Positions 34,862 through 47,029 of a stretch of DNA of 64,000 bases are shown in pieces. The notes below the pieces were generated by a model. It ran no database searches. It saw only the letters and a program-made list of their open reading frames with translations, and had not been told where the DNA came from. The stretch is from Alitta virens (Eukaryota; Annelida; Polychaeta; Phyllodocida; Nereididae), in contig OW028576.1 in assembly GCA_932294295.1 (NCBI GenBank), positions 50,399,199 to 50,463,198 of the forward strand. Direction: 5' to 3'. Made by a program: the position numbers and the translations under genes. Position 1 is the stretch's first letter. Each line of letters opens with the position of its first letter.

Positions 34862-34921
<60 letters not shown>

Positions 34922-35025
34922 CTGATAGATAGATAGACTGATAGACAGACAGACAGACAGACAGACAGCTAGACAGACAGACAGACAGACAGATAGACAA
35001 TACATAGATAGATAGATAGATATTA
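34838..35025. repeat. GATA/GACA microsatellite
   Basis: A near-pure GATA tract passes into GACA units (about 34,945-34,992) and back to GATA. Confidence 0.97.
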
Positions 35026-35039
35026 GTTAAAAAAAATTA

Positions 35040-35212
35040 TCTTAAAAGTGAGGTGGTCTGGTAATAGTAATATTGTCTGAATAATGAAGTGGTTTTAATA
35101 GTGAGGTGTTAATAGTGATGTGGTCTAAAAGAAAGATAAGTTGTATTATTGGTGAGGTGTTCCAACTAGAGAGGTGGTCTTAAATAATAAAGTGAACTAA
35201 AAGTAAGGTTAC
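35040..35212 (-). repeat. 17-bp minisatellite, inverted short array
   Basis: AGTGAGGTGGTCT-type units are the reverse complement of the satellite at 14.1 and 30.4 kb. The array lies outside arm 2 of the inverted duplication, as the 14.1 kb array lies outside arm 1. Confidence 0.8.
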
Positions 35213-35214
35213 GT

Positions 35215-36790
35215 TATATAAATATATATGTATATATATTTTTTTTTTCAGAAATTACACTAATTTTGCTCGATTTTAGGGCTTTGTTGACCCAAAATGA
35301 ATACCATGGCAACTAATTAGCTTTTTGCTCTATTATAGGAAAAAGTTGGTGTCTTCCATAACTTAGTGGTTACTAATCACAAAATGACTACTATTTGTCC
35401 CAAAGTCACTTATGGCCGAAGGATACAATTCCTGGTAGATTGCCTACTTTATGTTGAAATATGGTAACCACAGCAATAGTTTTAATGAAAAATTAGACAT
35501 TTTAACATTTATAACTCTATCAAATTAGCATTTAGGTGAATAATTATAGAAAATACTCCATATGATATCATATTTTGGAGTGCTTGTTACTGATAGGCAA
35601 TAACAAAAACTAATTAAATTATTGAATTTCATTAAATGTTACCACGGCAACTGATTTATTCATTTGTTGACTATTTTCAATTTGTAACATCTTTGCACCA
35701 GATTTTCAACTGTTATCTTATTACTGCTGGCAGAATAAACTTAGTTTAATTGAATATAAATGTGGTCTGGCATAATTTGGATAAAATATTTAAAAGAAAA
35801 TATCCAGTTTTGTTGCCATGGAGACCATTTGCATCTAAATTCCAAAGCGTTTTGATACTCTAAGGCAATCATTGTAGGTCAACATTTATATATATAAACC
35901 AAATCTTTTTATTCGGTGAGTTGTTAATTTTTTCTATGAATATCCAAAGACTTTTTGTAAAACTAATTATTTAAGGTAAATAGCTTAGTATATCTAAAAA
36001 TAAAAGAAATATTTGTGATCTTACCTAAATCTTAGCATTTTGGTGATTTTTTTCTAGTTTTTGTTATTTAATTAAGTAGGCCTATTAGTATGTTACATAT
36101 ACTTATTGAAAATGTGCATACCAATAGTTTCTGCATTAATTGTAGATGTTATATTAATTCTATATGTTTACAAAGTAAAAATAAGTCTAATTAATAATGA
36201 ATTTGAAAGGTTGTCCATCCTAAAAATGATGTCAATAATAGCAAATAGATTCAGAACTGGGTTTAGACACCAATGGTCTGAAAACGTGATTTATTTATCA
36301 ATTCAACAAATTACTTACAATTTATAAATACACGAATTGAAAGATAATTTTAAGGCAAACCAAGCATAAAAATGTTTTATTCATTTTTTTAAAATATGAT
36401 CAATTCATGGTTTTTTTATTTGTAAAAAACGGAAAAAAAAAAATTATTTACACATGATACCCCATATAAATTAAGCACAACTGTGGAAAAAATTCAACCA
36501 CAGCTTATTAAATTTTAATGTTGAAATGGTGTTGGCTCTGGGTTATATAAGCTATAAAATGTGATTAATCGATTTATTGGTTCAAGAAAGTTGATTAATA
36601 TTGAAAAAAAAATAATTAAATAAATAAAATTAAGTCGTTTATAATACATGGTGCCAATTTGGGGAATTTTGATGATAGGGTGAGAGACAAGTTAGGAATA
36701 TGTAATAAGCAATGTACATGCCACTTTGTGTAGACTACAATACAATGAATATATTCCAGTTGATGGATTAGCTAATACAGTGTATATAAT
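35215..36790. other. AT-rich non-coding stretch
   Basis: No exon, TIR or SINE was recognised. The 73-codon plus-strand ORF at 36,106 has no known domain. Confidence 0.5.
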
Positions 36791-36794
36791 GAGA

Positions 36795-37115
36795 TTAGCA
36801 ATCTATCTATCAATCTATCTGTTAATCAATCTATCTATCAATCTATCAATCTATCAATCTATCTATCAATCTATCAATCTATCAATCTGTCTATCTATCT
36901 ATTAATCTACCTAGCTATTTATCTATCTTTCTATCAATCAATCTATCAATCTATCTATCAATCAATCAATCTATCTATCTATATATCAATTGATCTATCT
37001 ATCTATCTCAATCAATCTATCAATATATCAATCTATCTATCTATCAATCAATCTATCAGTCAATCTATATATCTATCTATATGTCTATCTGTCTTTCTGT
37101 CTTTAATGCGTCTTT
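36795..37115. repeat. TCTA/ATCAATCT compound microsatellite
   Basis: About 300 bp of TCTATCTA mixed with CAATCTAT units, ending in TCTT/TGTC units. Confidence 0.96.
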
Positions 37116-37119
37116 CTTT

Positions 37120-37715
37120 CTGTCTTTCTTTCTTTTTGCTTTTCTCTAATAATGTTTTACCCCTCACACCAACTAATACAAATAATTATCAACATTATAC
37201 ATATTATTACTAATATTACTTTTAAAAGACTTTTTTTAGTAAACTTTGTAAAATTAAATGAAGTTCCTTCAATTGTGACAAATATCTAGCAAACAAGCTC
37301 AAACAGCAATTGACTTGTGAACTTTATTATATATTAAGACAAGAAACTAACTTTATGAGGCTGACTTATCAAAGGAGATGGATAAGCATCATAATGTACG
37401 CTGCTATCTGCAAAACAGTAGACATTGGGTCAAGGGGTGCGGAGCTGATAGGAGAGGGGGCAGTCAAAGGGAGGGGGGCTTAATTGGCTATCAGATAACA
37501 GGGAAATGTCTCTGCCTGACCTCTGGGGTAAATATGATAAACTATGATAGCATTTATGTAAACAAACTCTTACACTTTTTTCATGAGTAAACTCGAGTCC
37601 ATAGGTCAACTTTTAGTGAGGATTTGGCACCACGGGAACATATTTAAAAAAAAGTTTAAAGGCGAAAATGAGTCTCTGTGTGTAATGGTTGCTGCAGACC
37701 TGCCTATCATTACCA
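37120..37715. other. non-coding stretch
   Basis: No exon could be supported. A purine-rich GGAGGGGGC patch lies near 37,450-37,480. Confidence 0.45.
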
Positions 37716-37719
37716 ATTA

Positions 37720-38938
37720 AATGGTAGCAATAGAGCGCTACTATTTCATGATGATTCACTCGACTGCTCATGGCCTACTGTTTGTGAAGTTACACGCATA
37801 TGGTTTATCACTTGAAGACTACTTAAAAAATAGAAAACAAACTGTAAAACTAGGTAACATTAAAAGCGAATGGTTAAATTTGAAAACATATGTTCCCCAA
37901 GGGTCTCTCTTGGGCCCTCTGTTATTTAACATTTACATAAATGATTTCTTTCTGATTTAAGTAGTGTTTACTGTTATGCTGATGATAGCACTTATCCTAT
38001 GCACACAGAGACCCAATGGTCATGAAGGACAAACTTGAAAGGCTTCCACTGTAGCAATCTCATAGTTTCAAAAATAATTTTATGAAAGCAAATGCATCTA
38101 AATTCAAAGCAATATGTCTAAGTAGGGAAAATGTTTCAAGAGATTTTGAGATTGACAATCTTATAATACAGTCTGAGTCTGTTATTAATCTGTTAGGTAT
38201 AAACATTGATAACAAACTGAATTTTGGCTGCCATGTATCAGTAGTTTGTAGAAAAGCAGCAACACAAATTAATGCACTCCAAGGATTATGTAAACACATT
38301 GATTACACAAGTAAACTCAGAATATATGAATCATTTATCTCATCTAATTTTGTGCATTGCACACTTGTGTATAATACTTTCATAATGGGACTAGACAGGA
38401 AACTTGTGAAACTAAATAAAAGAGCAATACGATTAGTTTGCAATGATTATGATAGCCTGGACAACCAACTGCTAGAAAGAACATGCAAAAAAATGCTTTA
38501 TGTAACAAGGAGAATTAGACTAGCAGAATTTGTTTATTGTACTCCATGATATAGCAAGATCTATAACAAGTCATTCTTTTCCAGGCAGATTACTATGAGA
38601 TGAGAGATAATCTTAAGCTATTCAAGCCTATTTACAACACTATGCAATATGGTTTCAGGTCTATTATGTGTCAAGGTGCTTTGATTTGGTATTCCTTACC
38701 GGTTGAATTACAAGAAGTAGATGAATTAGCAAAGTTCAAAGACTTATTAAGACGTTGCAGTCTCTTGGAGAGTTGTAATTATGGATCATGCATAATACGT
38801 CAGCAAAATAATTTATGATCATTGCATAGTTATGTCCATCAGTCGGCTGAAGGCTTTATAGCTTATGCTTTATTGTTTTGTCATACACCTCTGACTATAA
38901 ATAAAGTTTTATCTTATCTTATATCTTTATTTTATCTT
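37720..38938 (+). pseudogene. LINE-B, 5'-truncated non-LTR retrotransposon
   Basis: Begins within the RT palm, with GLSLEDYLKNRKQ and VPQGSLLGPLLFNIYINDFF (37,890-37,955), then CYADDST after a frameshift (about 37,975). The thumb follows (INLLGINIDNKLNFG, LVKLNKRAIRLVCND; 38,082-38,549) and then a C-terminal block with GALIWYSLPVELQ and KFKDLLRRC (38,670-38,760). It ends in a TTATC-repeat tail (38,900-38,938). The RT motifs are nearly intact, but at least two frame breaks are present and the endonuclease is missing. It abuts segmental-duplication copy 2 at its tail. Confidence 0.9.
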
Positions 38939-39074
38939 ATTGATAGTCATCCATGTTTTCTAATATCATTCCTATATCATTGGAATTGTTTATGATGGCA
39001 AGATATATATTTCTCAGAATACTGTTGTAGGTTTTAAAATTCTGTCTCTTTCTTTTATAAGTCTCATTATGTAT

Positions 39075-41550
39075 CGGCCTGGTCACAATCAACCTGTACC
39101 CAGGATGGACACTGGAGTCAATTTGTTCACCCTTCCAAATCACTCTGTGATTATAACCGTTGTGTGACCTATCATGTCCTTCAACTTTCTGCCAAGTATT
39201 GTTGAACATCCACTCTTAGTTTTTGTGTGGCAATGGTATCAGTAAACGAAGGTTGAGCAGAGGTAGAGGTACAGCATAAATTCACCAAAACCATCAAAAA
39301 GTTTCAAATGCACCAATCATTTATAGTAGCATATTTTGAGTTTATTTTGAAAGGTTGCTTGCATTCACTTCAAAAGAGAAACTGCTACGAGGCATATTAG
39401 AGTGTCACTATTCCCATATTATTTAGCAGGCCTGCCCCAGTGAATTTGATGGAATAAGCTCAAACATAACATTTTTTAGGAATTCTCATAATGCTAAGGA
39501 GTTCCTTATGTTTTAAAAAACTCACATAAGAGTATGACAACTAAAAAGGCACTAATTTCACATATATGTTTCAGTTTGTATCCATTTTAAAAATAATATA
39601 TCTGAAAATAGTTTGAATGACATCAGCACCACCGTATGAAATAGCCAAGATGTAATAAATATTCAAATTTCACATATATTTACTTTGTATGTAAGCTTGC
39701 CTCCCATTATCAGAAAATCTAGTTTTATTAGACTATATATATATCAGTGAGATTAAATTATAATAAATTATAATTTTAATACATGATTTAGTTATATTTC
39801 ATGATAAAGACTTGTAAATTCACAAGTTTCCATTTTAGGGTTATGGACACTACAGGGGGTATGGACACTAAATTCTTGACACAATAGGTCCTGTAGTCTT
39901 GAACTAAATGTCTATATATTTCTGCTATCATATGCATTTACATGTACACCCCAAAGCACTTCAGAAAAAGTTTTGATTCAGCATTGTGTGCTCAGTGCCA
40001 GGCGATATTGACGCTACACTGTTTTTGGACATACACCATGTGAATTTTGAATAATCTGCTATTGTTCCACTTTAAACATTTCAGAAGGTGGATTTTGCTC
40101 TTTTCATTCAGGTTAGTACGTATAATTTGGACAGAAAATTGCATATTTTATGAAATAACGTATCAATATATGAGCAGTATGCAGAAATGGAAAAAAGTAT
40201 AATGGAGGTTTTGTTCATCCTGCCGTCAAACTGGCACAGTAGGGGCTAATCCCATGCAATAACTTTCATAAAGAAGAAATTACATTATCTCTTTTTAAAT
40301 GTAGCAAAAAGGATACACAAAAAATGCATGTTTTTTATTTGGGCACGCATAACGCTTAAATATGCCTATGTTTGTGATCATACTTTACCTGTTACAGGTA
40401 AAGTACCCACTTGAATCAACATTGTATTATCAAATTAGCACAACCTATGCTATAAATAACTGGCAAAAGACGTTCACAATCATGTGAAGCGTAATATAAT
40501 TGAACTACTCTAATAGCATCTCTCAATGTGTTTGAAGAGCATGATATTGGAAATGAAATCAAGTTTGAATTAGAACGAATAAGCAACTGGCTAAAACTAA
40601 ACAAACTATCTTTAAATTGTAAAAAAACTAAAGCTATGATTTTCCATATGCCAAAGAAAAAGTAAAATAAACCAAGAATATCGATAGATAGTACATACAA
40701 GAAAATTTGAAAAGGCGACCACATATCGATATGATTGCTTAAAAAATTGCCAAAACCGTAGGAATATTGTTCAGACTAAAATATGTATTATTCAATATTT
40801 ACAATGCACTAATCTTGTCTCGCTTGAATTATTGAATTCTAGTGTGGGGACATTAGTCTAGTAGGCTACTTACAATACAAGAAAATAAAGCTGTAGGATG
40901 TGTAAGTAAAGTCAATTGCTATGCTCATACACGCCCATTATTTAAAACACTAGCTAAACTGAAATTAGAACACTTGTGTACTCTGCATGCATTTGCTTTC
41001 TATTATGAATTTGAAAACAATCTCTTTCCGGAATATTTCAATTTGATTAAAAGTAACTTGCAGGCAGGTAGATCACAACTGATATATCATACTCAAAATC
41101 AATACATTTATAGAATACCTTTAGTAAGATATGAATTTTCTAAACAAAGCATATACTACCGAATACCAAAAATAAATGAAAGAACAGAAAATTCTATGAA
41201 AGAAAAGATTTACACCCATAGCTGTTTTTCTTATAAAAAGTAAGCGAAAAGCAAAATAATACAATCATATTCGACTGACGGTTACAGAGATGCTTTGTTT
41301 GTGATAATTCCTCATGATAAAATTCAATAAATAAAACAAAATTTCTAATAACTATATGAATAAGTATCTGACTGGAGACTCCAATGGGTGGCTCCGCAAA
41401 AGCGACATGACTGTCTTATGGGAGTCTCCCGAGGCACACATACCTTTTATGTACATTTTTATGCATTTCATTTTGTAAATTGTACCTGAATAAATCATCA
41501 TCATCATCATCATCATCAATGCTGGGTACAGGTTGTTTGTGACCAGGCTG
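39075..41550. mobile_element. 2.48 kb insertion with 29-bp TIRs
   Basis: Left end CGGCCTGGTCACAATCAACC at 39,075 and right end, in reverse complement, CAGCCTGGTCACAAACAACC, both continuing to TGTACCCAG. TAT flanks both ends (39,072-39,074 and 41,551-41,553). In copy 1 of the duplication (18,541-18,560) the flanks are contiguous, giving the empty site. No transposase is visible. The last kilobase is LINE-C, so the insert is composite. A 12-bp perfect palindrome with a 1-nt loop lies at 40,381-40,405. Confidence 0.85.
40500..41520 (+). pseudogene. LINE-C fragment (RT thumb and C-terminus)
   Basis: The plus strand reads ELERISNWLKLNKLSLNCKK (about 40,567-40,627), ALILSRLNYW and SKVNCYAHTRPLFKTLAKLK (40,905-40,965). 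An open C-terminal stretch of 89 codons follows (40,974-41,243), with a 3' UTR and an ATC-repeat tail (41,495-41,520). It resembles the 3' third of a LINE ORF2. The tail directly touches the right TIR of the surrounding element. It contains stops and is not functional. Confidence 0.82.
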
Positions 41551-41999
41551 TATAGAAGTTGATTTCCACTGTATTATAGTTTATTTCTTTTTCTGATTGA
41601 TTGGAGAATGCCCATGGTTATCCAATGGCTTTTTTTTTGTGTTTGAATTTGTTAAATGTAACATTATCTTACTGGGAAAATGTTCGTTTGCTTCTTAAAA
41701 TTGTGGTTACTTTGATTGGGGTTCTCACCAAGGATATTATTAAATTGGGCTGTTATTTCAATGTTGCCACATAGATGTCACTATGGTATCTTGGTATGAG
41801 TAAGTAGTAATAACTTTGATGTATATCAATTGCTGCTTGTTGATTAATCATTTACAAAAATGGGAATTTTATAGAGAATCTGACGTTAATTTTTTGCTCC
41901 TATAAATGTGGAGACCATTAAGATGAGTGACTTACAATGAAGTACTGGTAATTGTGTCAATTGATGTCAATGTCTCAATGCTACTGGTCTGGATCTTAG

Positions 42000-42182
42000 G
42001 CAGATTATATGACCAGCCGCCAGAGGCAAATATAATGATGAAACGGTAAGGCTTGGAGTTCACACCATGTTACCCATGACTGGAATGTTTTGCTTGCCCC
42101 AACATAGACACAGTACTTGGCATATTTCACGAGAAGAGTGTCGGTGCTGTCGGTACTGGGAATAAAACCCCAAACTGTCGAT
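42000..42182 (-). mobile_element. SINE-A copy (duplicate of 19,020-19,207)
   Basis: Same 5'-truncated SINE-A as in copy 1 of the segmental duplication; therefore older than the duplication. The adjoining LINE thumb fragment (42,190-42,400) is also shared. Confidence 0.8.
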
Positions 42183-42485
42183 TAAAGTTTACATATTGTA
42201 CTTATATAATGCCTGCATTTGATCATGCCTGTTGAGTTTGGGGTTGTTCAAAAGGCATATTAGGGTCAACACTGCAACTGTATTGTGTTTTGTATTTGGT
42301 TTTACTTTACAATTGTTTTTATATATGAGGGCCACATTAAAAACTTTCCGTATAAGAATGCGTCACCAACAAAAATATATCTATATACAAATAAATGAAT
42401 ATCTGGGACATTCAGCTCAGATAGTCAATGTAGAAATTACACAAACATCACTATAAAGTTTACTCTGACTTTTTGGGTGACTTAC

Positions 42486-42617
42486 CTTGACCAGTGACAA
42501 GAATTTCCCCTGGTTCTTTACGAATGATCTCATGGTCTTCTCCATCTGTTGCACTAAACAGTCCAAAGGGCCTTCCTGCAGCTTGTTTGGGATTCTCATG
42601 TAGGCATCAGCCATTTT
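42486..42617 (-). CDS. MADxYM exon, ankyrin module B
   Basis: A 132-nt exon of 44 codons, KMADAYMRIPNKLQEGPLDC to FLSLVK, with acceptor TTGCAG and donor GTAAGT, phase 0 at both ends. Compared with module A it lacks two codons in the acidic DDDE stretch and changes about six residues. It joins in phase with the CLEI exon at 44,589 and the micro-exon at 27,422. Likely helical, domain unknown. Confidence 0.85.
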
Positions 42618-42852
42618 CTGCAAGCATTTATTTCTTGGATGGTAATTAAATAAGTAAGGTATGCATTATCTATTATTGTGAGTGAAATATGCAAGTCCAT
42701 TACATACAAATGAGAGAATGATACCCAGATACCCAGATAAATAAACATGAATTCACAGACGAAATACACTTGCACTGAAATCAGTTTTTCCCAAATGTGT
42801 CAATTGCTTCAAAAAATGATTGTTTGTTTTCAGACAAATAATTGTGTCATTG

Positions 42853-43148
42853 TTCAGACAGCTAGACAGACAGACAGACAGAACTTTTTTTTATTTATGC
42901 CATAAAAATCATACTAATACAATAAGATATTGTTATATAAATATTGGCTCAGGCGATGCCCATTTTGCCTAAGTGTAGGCGCTGCCATAGGCACCCCTGT
43001 TTAAATCATAAACTACAAGTTAAGATAACTGCCAAGTGAACAAAAAAATTACAAAACCTTATATAATAAGTGGAAAGGGGGAAAGGCAGAGCTTAAAGAG
43101 AGAAGCAGAGACTGTACTGCTGGTATGTTGGTTTTTACAGATATAGTC
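42853..43148 (-). mobile_element. retroposon insertion specific to copy 2
   Basis: Copy 1 is contiguous across this point (near 20,898: GTGTCACTGTCCACTCATTA). Copy 2 has about 295 bp more. On the minus strand the insert ends in TTATGGCATAAATAAAAAAA followed by a CTGT-repeat tail, suggesting a 5'-truncated LINE 3' UTR or SINE. I could not identify a target-site duplication with confidence. Confidence 0.65.
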
Positions 43149-44588
43149 CACTCATTACTGTTTATAATCAGCCAAGATATTTACTGTCCTTAGACAATTA
43201 TTATTATTGTACAAATCAAACAAATATTTTCGTTGGCCAAAACAATTATTGTTTTAAAAAAAAACAATGCATTGGCTGATTTGAAACAAACTTGATTGAT
43301 TGATTGATTTATGTAGAATAGTGGACCCCAGCGACACAATTGTTTTTCTGATAACGATAAACATTTTTTTAGTGTGAGGATATGCAGCAGTCAGTGCAGT
43401 GGCAGCCATTGTTTTCCTATGCAAATACCCAATAGGCTAACCCTAACCCTGCAAATACCCGAAAGGCACATTGTCACTCTTACTGTAATGTGAAAATGCA
43501 TTTCATTATTGTCAGCCAGCGTTTATTTGACCTGCTGCCTAAGGCACATGTAATGATGAAATGGTAGAACTCGGAGTCCTTACCATGCTACACATTTCGT
43601 ATTTTTAAATGTTCTAATCAGGCTCACATGATGTGCCCAGCCATAACTTTATTGCCTATTGCCTCATTCTAAGCACACACTACAGCATCTCAGTGAAACT
43701 GTTTTATCTGCTGTTTCCACCTCACAAATCTCCCGACCCGTGGGTTCTAGTTTGCCTTCATGAACAACAGCTGGGCTATTATCACAGATCTACACAATTT
43801 AATGTTCCTAATGACAGACATTCTCAAATGCAGTAGCTGACATTGATAATTTTCCCGAGGTCAAAATCTATATTAGAAAATAACCTTCGATATAGGACAG
43901 GTGCCCTCAAGCAGTGGCTGGCGTGTCGAGACATAGAAGAAAGAAAGGTGGAGCACTTAAAATTCTGTGGCGAGAGTCTAGGGGACATAATCTATGTCGT
44001 AAGTGTCGCCAACTACGTTCGCCCTGCTCTAAATCAGTCCGTTACCATTAGCAGCCCATCAAAAAACCCCATGGGTGCCTTTGCTGCTACTCTGAATCAC
44101 CTAAATTGTGTCCAAATGACTATCACGGTCGTATTCATGTCAGAAAAGTGTGTTAAAACTGCATTAGATGAGTAAATAACCATTAGTTGATTCAGATCAG
44201 TAGGAAATATTATTTCCTTAATGTGACCAAAGAATCAGATGTTTATGTTAAGTGTAGTGAGAGCATCGGGCTTTTGAGTGAGGTCAAGTCAATGCACGAG
44301 AGCAGTACCTCGTTATTATGTCTTGACAACGAATGATGCCAGCTGGACATCATTGCTAGCTGGAGAGCACCCATGCTCATAGACTAAATATTTACATATC
44401 TATGATGACTTTTGGTTGTGGTTTACAACAAAATTAATATGGTGGCAGGTAGCAGAACTTTAAGTTATATATACCTATCTAAATCTTATTTGTAAAAGAC
44501 TATAAAAATATTATTTAAATTGCAGTTCAAATATTTCTCAAATATAATGTTCTTACAACAATCCATGCCTTACATATATCTGGCATAC

Positions 44589-44772
44589 CTGTATTATCTC
44601 ACAGTAGAATGTTGATTCTATCAGTCTGCCAGCTTTTCTGATCATCTTCAAGAACACTTCTGAGTCTCCTTCCAAAATTCTTGTACGACCTTCTGGGAGT
44701 AAGTCCAGAATTCTTTGTCCCTTGTCATCCAGGTCTGTCTTTTCCTCAAGCTTGTCTATGATCTCCAAACAC
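44589..44772 (-). CDS. CLEI exon, ankyrin module B
   Basis: A 184-nt exon with acceptor ATCAG and donor GTATGC; one base plus 61 codons, CLEIIDKLEEKTDLDDKGQR to FYCEIIQ. It accepts the phase-2 upstream exon at 49,413-49,466: the split Glu codon is completed so that DRIAE runs into CLEIIDK. It ends in phase 0. Differences from module A are five substitutions and no indel. Charged helical sequence, domain unknown. Confidence 0.86.
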
Positions 44773-44779
44773 CTGATAG

Positions 44780-46080
44780 TAATTATTATGTCATTTGATA
44801 TGAATAAAGCAATAGCACAGCAGATGATGGATAAGTTGCATTCAGACGTTCTTTTCCTTAGAATGTATAATCATTGCAACCAGAATATAAATGAACCAGT
44901 TTGTATGCAAAAGTGTAATTATTTAGCTGAGCTGATGACAGTGGTACATTTTACCTTAGGTTGTACAGGCTAGGGTTGTATATGCTTTATCACATAGAAG
45001 GGACTTGGTGAATGCTGTAAGAGCATTATATGATTTACATTTCTGGATTTCAAAGAGAAGAAAACATTTATATAAGTTCCAGATTTAACCTGCATCTTCA
45101 AAAATGGAAGAGTTCATAGGTCGTGTTTTGGCAGTTGCATAGCTAGACTTCTCAAATAGGGGGCGTAGTGAAGGCTATAATTCATTTGCATATTCGAAAG
45201 TCAACATGCAGCCACCTAGCAGGAAAAGGTAGAAATAATGCTAGGCTACCCTCTCCAATAGGGGTCTGACACTGATAACATGCTATGTTGTTCTAATGTC
45301 GGCCCAATGTCGGCGCGACGTTGTCCACATAGAGCTGACAACAAAGAGTCAGATGCTATCTAGGGAACACTGAATGTTGTCTTCAGACAATAATACTAAT
45401 GCTATGATCCAGACTTGCAATGCTCTACATTTATTAGCACTAAACTCATACAATTTATAAATGTAGCTAACACTATACCTATGCATTCTTATTCTCTCAA
45501 GATAACCATAAAAACTAAGATTGCATTCGCCACTTTGCAATAATTGTACAATATTATATTGTGAGGCTCTCAGCCAATCAGAAGCCAGGTTTTCTGCTAG
45601 CCATAATATAGAAGGTGCATTCTGCTCCAGTAATACAATTAAACACATTTTTAGAATTTTTCCAGAATTTCCATTAGTATGAAAATGAATGATACAGATG
45701 TCAAAATAAAATCCATAAAGTGAAAGAGCTATAATTTAGATATAAGTCATTTGCAGATTTTCACTCATGTGAGATTAATAGTGTCTTTAATAAGGAAGTT
45801 TGAAAAACTAGAAATTCTATGTTATTTATGGGCATGAGACCCCCAAACGTCACAGCTACACTATTTTAGACATATTCTGGCAAAGTTTCAGGCATGTAGG
45901 TGCTAAGTGTGAGTACTGCTGTATTTTTCAGAATTTTGTAAAACATAATACCAGACATGGCAATGTGCCTATCAAAATGCACAATTAGGCCGTGCAGAGT
46001 TACTGTATGACATTTTGTTAAGGTATGAGTTCTGCTCTAGAAATAAAAGTGTCACGCCCGCCCACCCACGGACAGATATG
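44780..46080. other. non-coding, end of segmental duplication and unique DNA
   Basis: Patchy similarity to 22,560-23,600, then unique sequence. No exon or element was supported; the ORFs at 44,722 and 45,349 lack domains. Confidence 0.45.
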
Positions 46081-46136
46081 AATTTTTCCTGGTGATAACA
46101 ATAGCCCTCTTCAAACTTCAATCAAATAGGCTTACT

Positions 46137-46189
46137 TTGCAATCCTGTCTGTTTCTTCAACATTCTGCATGAAATCGTTTTCAGAAATA
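46137..46189 (-). pseudogene. second copy of the VSENY exon, acceptor lost
   Basis: On the minus strand this reads ISENDFMQNVEETDRIA, near-identical to the exon at 49,413-49,466, with a good donor (GTAAGC). The upstream bases read ATCTATTTCTG where the functional copy has TTCAGGGTTTCTG, so the AG acceptor is missing at the homologous place. It may use the internal CAG (ATGCAG) or be a dead exon. LINE-D lies between the two copies. Confidence 0.7.
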
Positions 46190-46194
46190 GATGA

Positions 46195-47025
46195 GAACTT
46201 AATACATTTTTTATAGTACCGTAATAGGGACATGGGGTGAATACATCTTCCCAGGGCAAGTGCACTTGCCCTTCCAGCATTTATTGTGTGGCCTTGCCAT
46301 TTCCCGACAATGGCGTGGGTTTTTTTTCAACGTAGCCCTCTAGCAGTAAATACGCATGTGACTAAGTAGGTCAACCAATGCAAGCGACACACTAGCGCTT
46401 CAAAACACTCAACCATCACTGCACCATGTTGCTGCACTAAATATAGATACATAAACAATGTCGCTGATTTGGCACTCCACAGATCACCGCGTTCAGTGAA
46501 ACTGGGTCAGCAAAAACCACGTAATCGAGCCATATCTAGCAAGTTCTGCTTTTCTTACTGTTGAAAGGTACCCACATACTTCATTAATTGTTACCTCAAA
46601 CAATTTGCCTTGTTTGGTTTTTGCAGTGGTGTGACCCCTGAATTGGTACCATATTTTTTCATAAAATTGTATACATGTTGAAAACTTTCTTGTTGAAGAT
46701 GGATTTTTCAATGAAAGACTTGAACTTTACATGTTTGCCTTTACATTTCTAAATTCTGGTACATTTTTTTTAATTTATGGGCCACATGACAAAAAGCCTA
46801 CTTGAGGTACCGAAAGATGAAAAATAGGCTGTGCAGCTAAACCCTCTGCAAATCCCACATAGCACGAAGGTATCATTAAAATTGTTAAGTGTTTGTCGTT
46901 TCCAGAGCAGAACTCTAACACACAATTTAATTTCCAAAGCTGAACTCTTAACACTTATGCAGTTACCCTAATGAAATTGGATGTCTTCCTTTTGACTTGT
47001 TTGCTGGTATGAGACATAAATGGAT
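46195..47025. other. non-coding stretch
   Basis: No supportable exon. The minus-strand ORF at 46,493-46,711 has no domain or splice evidence. Confidence 0.45.
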
Positions 47026-47029
47026 AACT

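Larger units (their letters stand above)
38939..45500 (+). repeat. segmental duplication, copy 2
   Basis: Counterpart of 18,404-23,600. Begins with the LINE-A end (38,939-39,072), is interrupted by a 2.5 kb TIR element (39,075-41,550), resumes at 41,551 and continues through SINE-A, the MADxYM and CLEI exons to about 45,500. A second insertion lies at about 42,853-43,145. Similarity after 44,840 is patchy. Confidence 0.92.

Noticed and set aside
34646..35005. 119-codon minus-strand ORF rich in Leu-Ser-Ile
   Set aside because: Translation of a GATA/GACA microsatellite.
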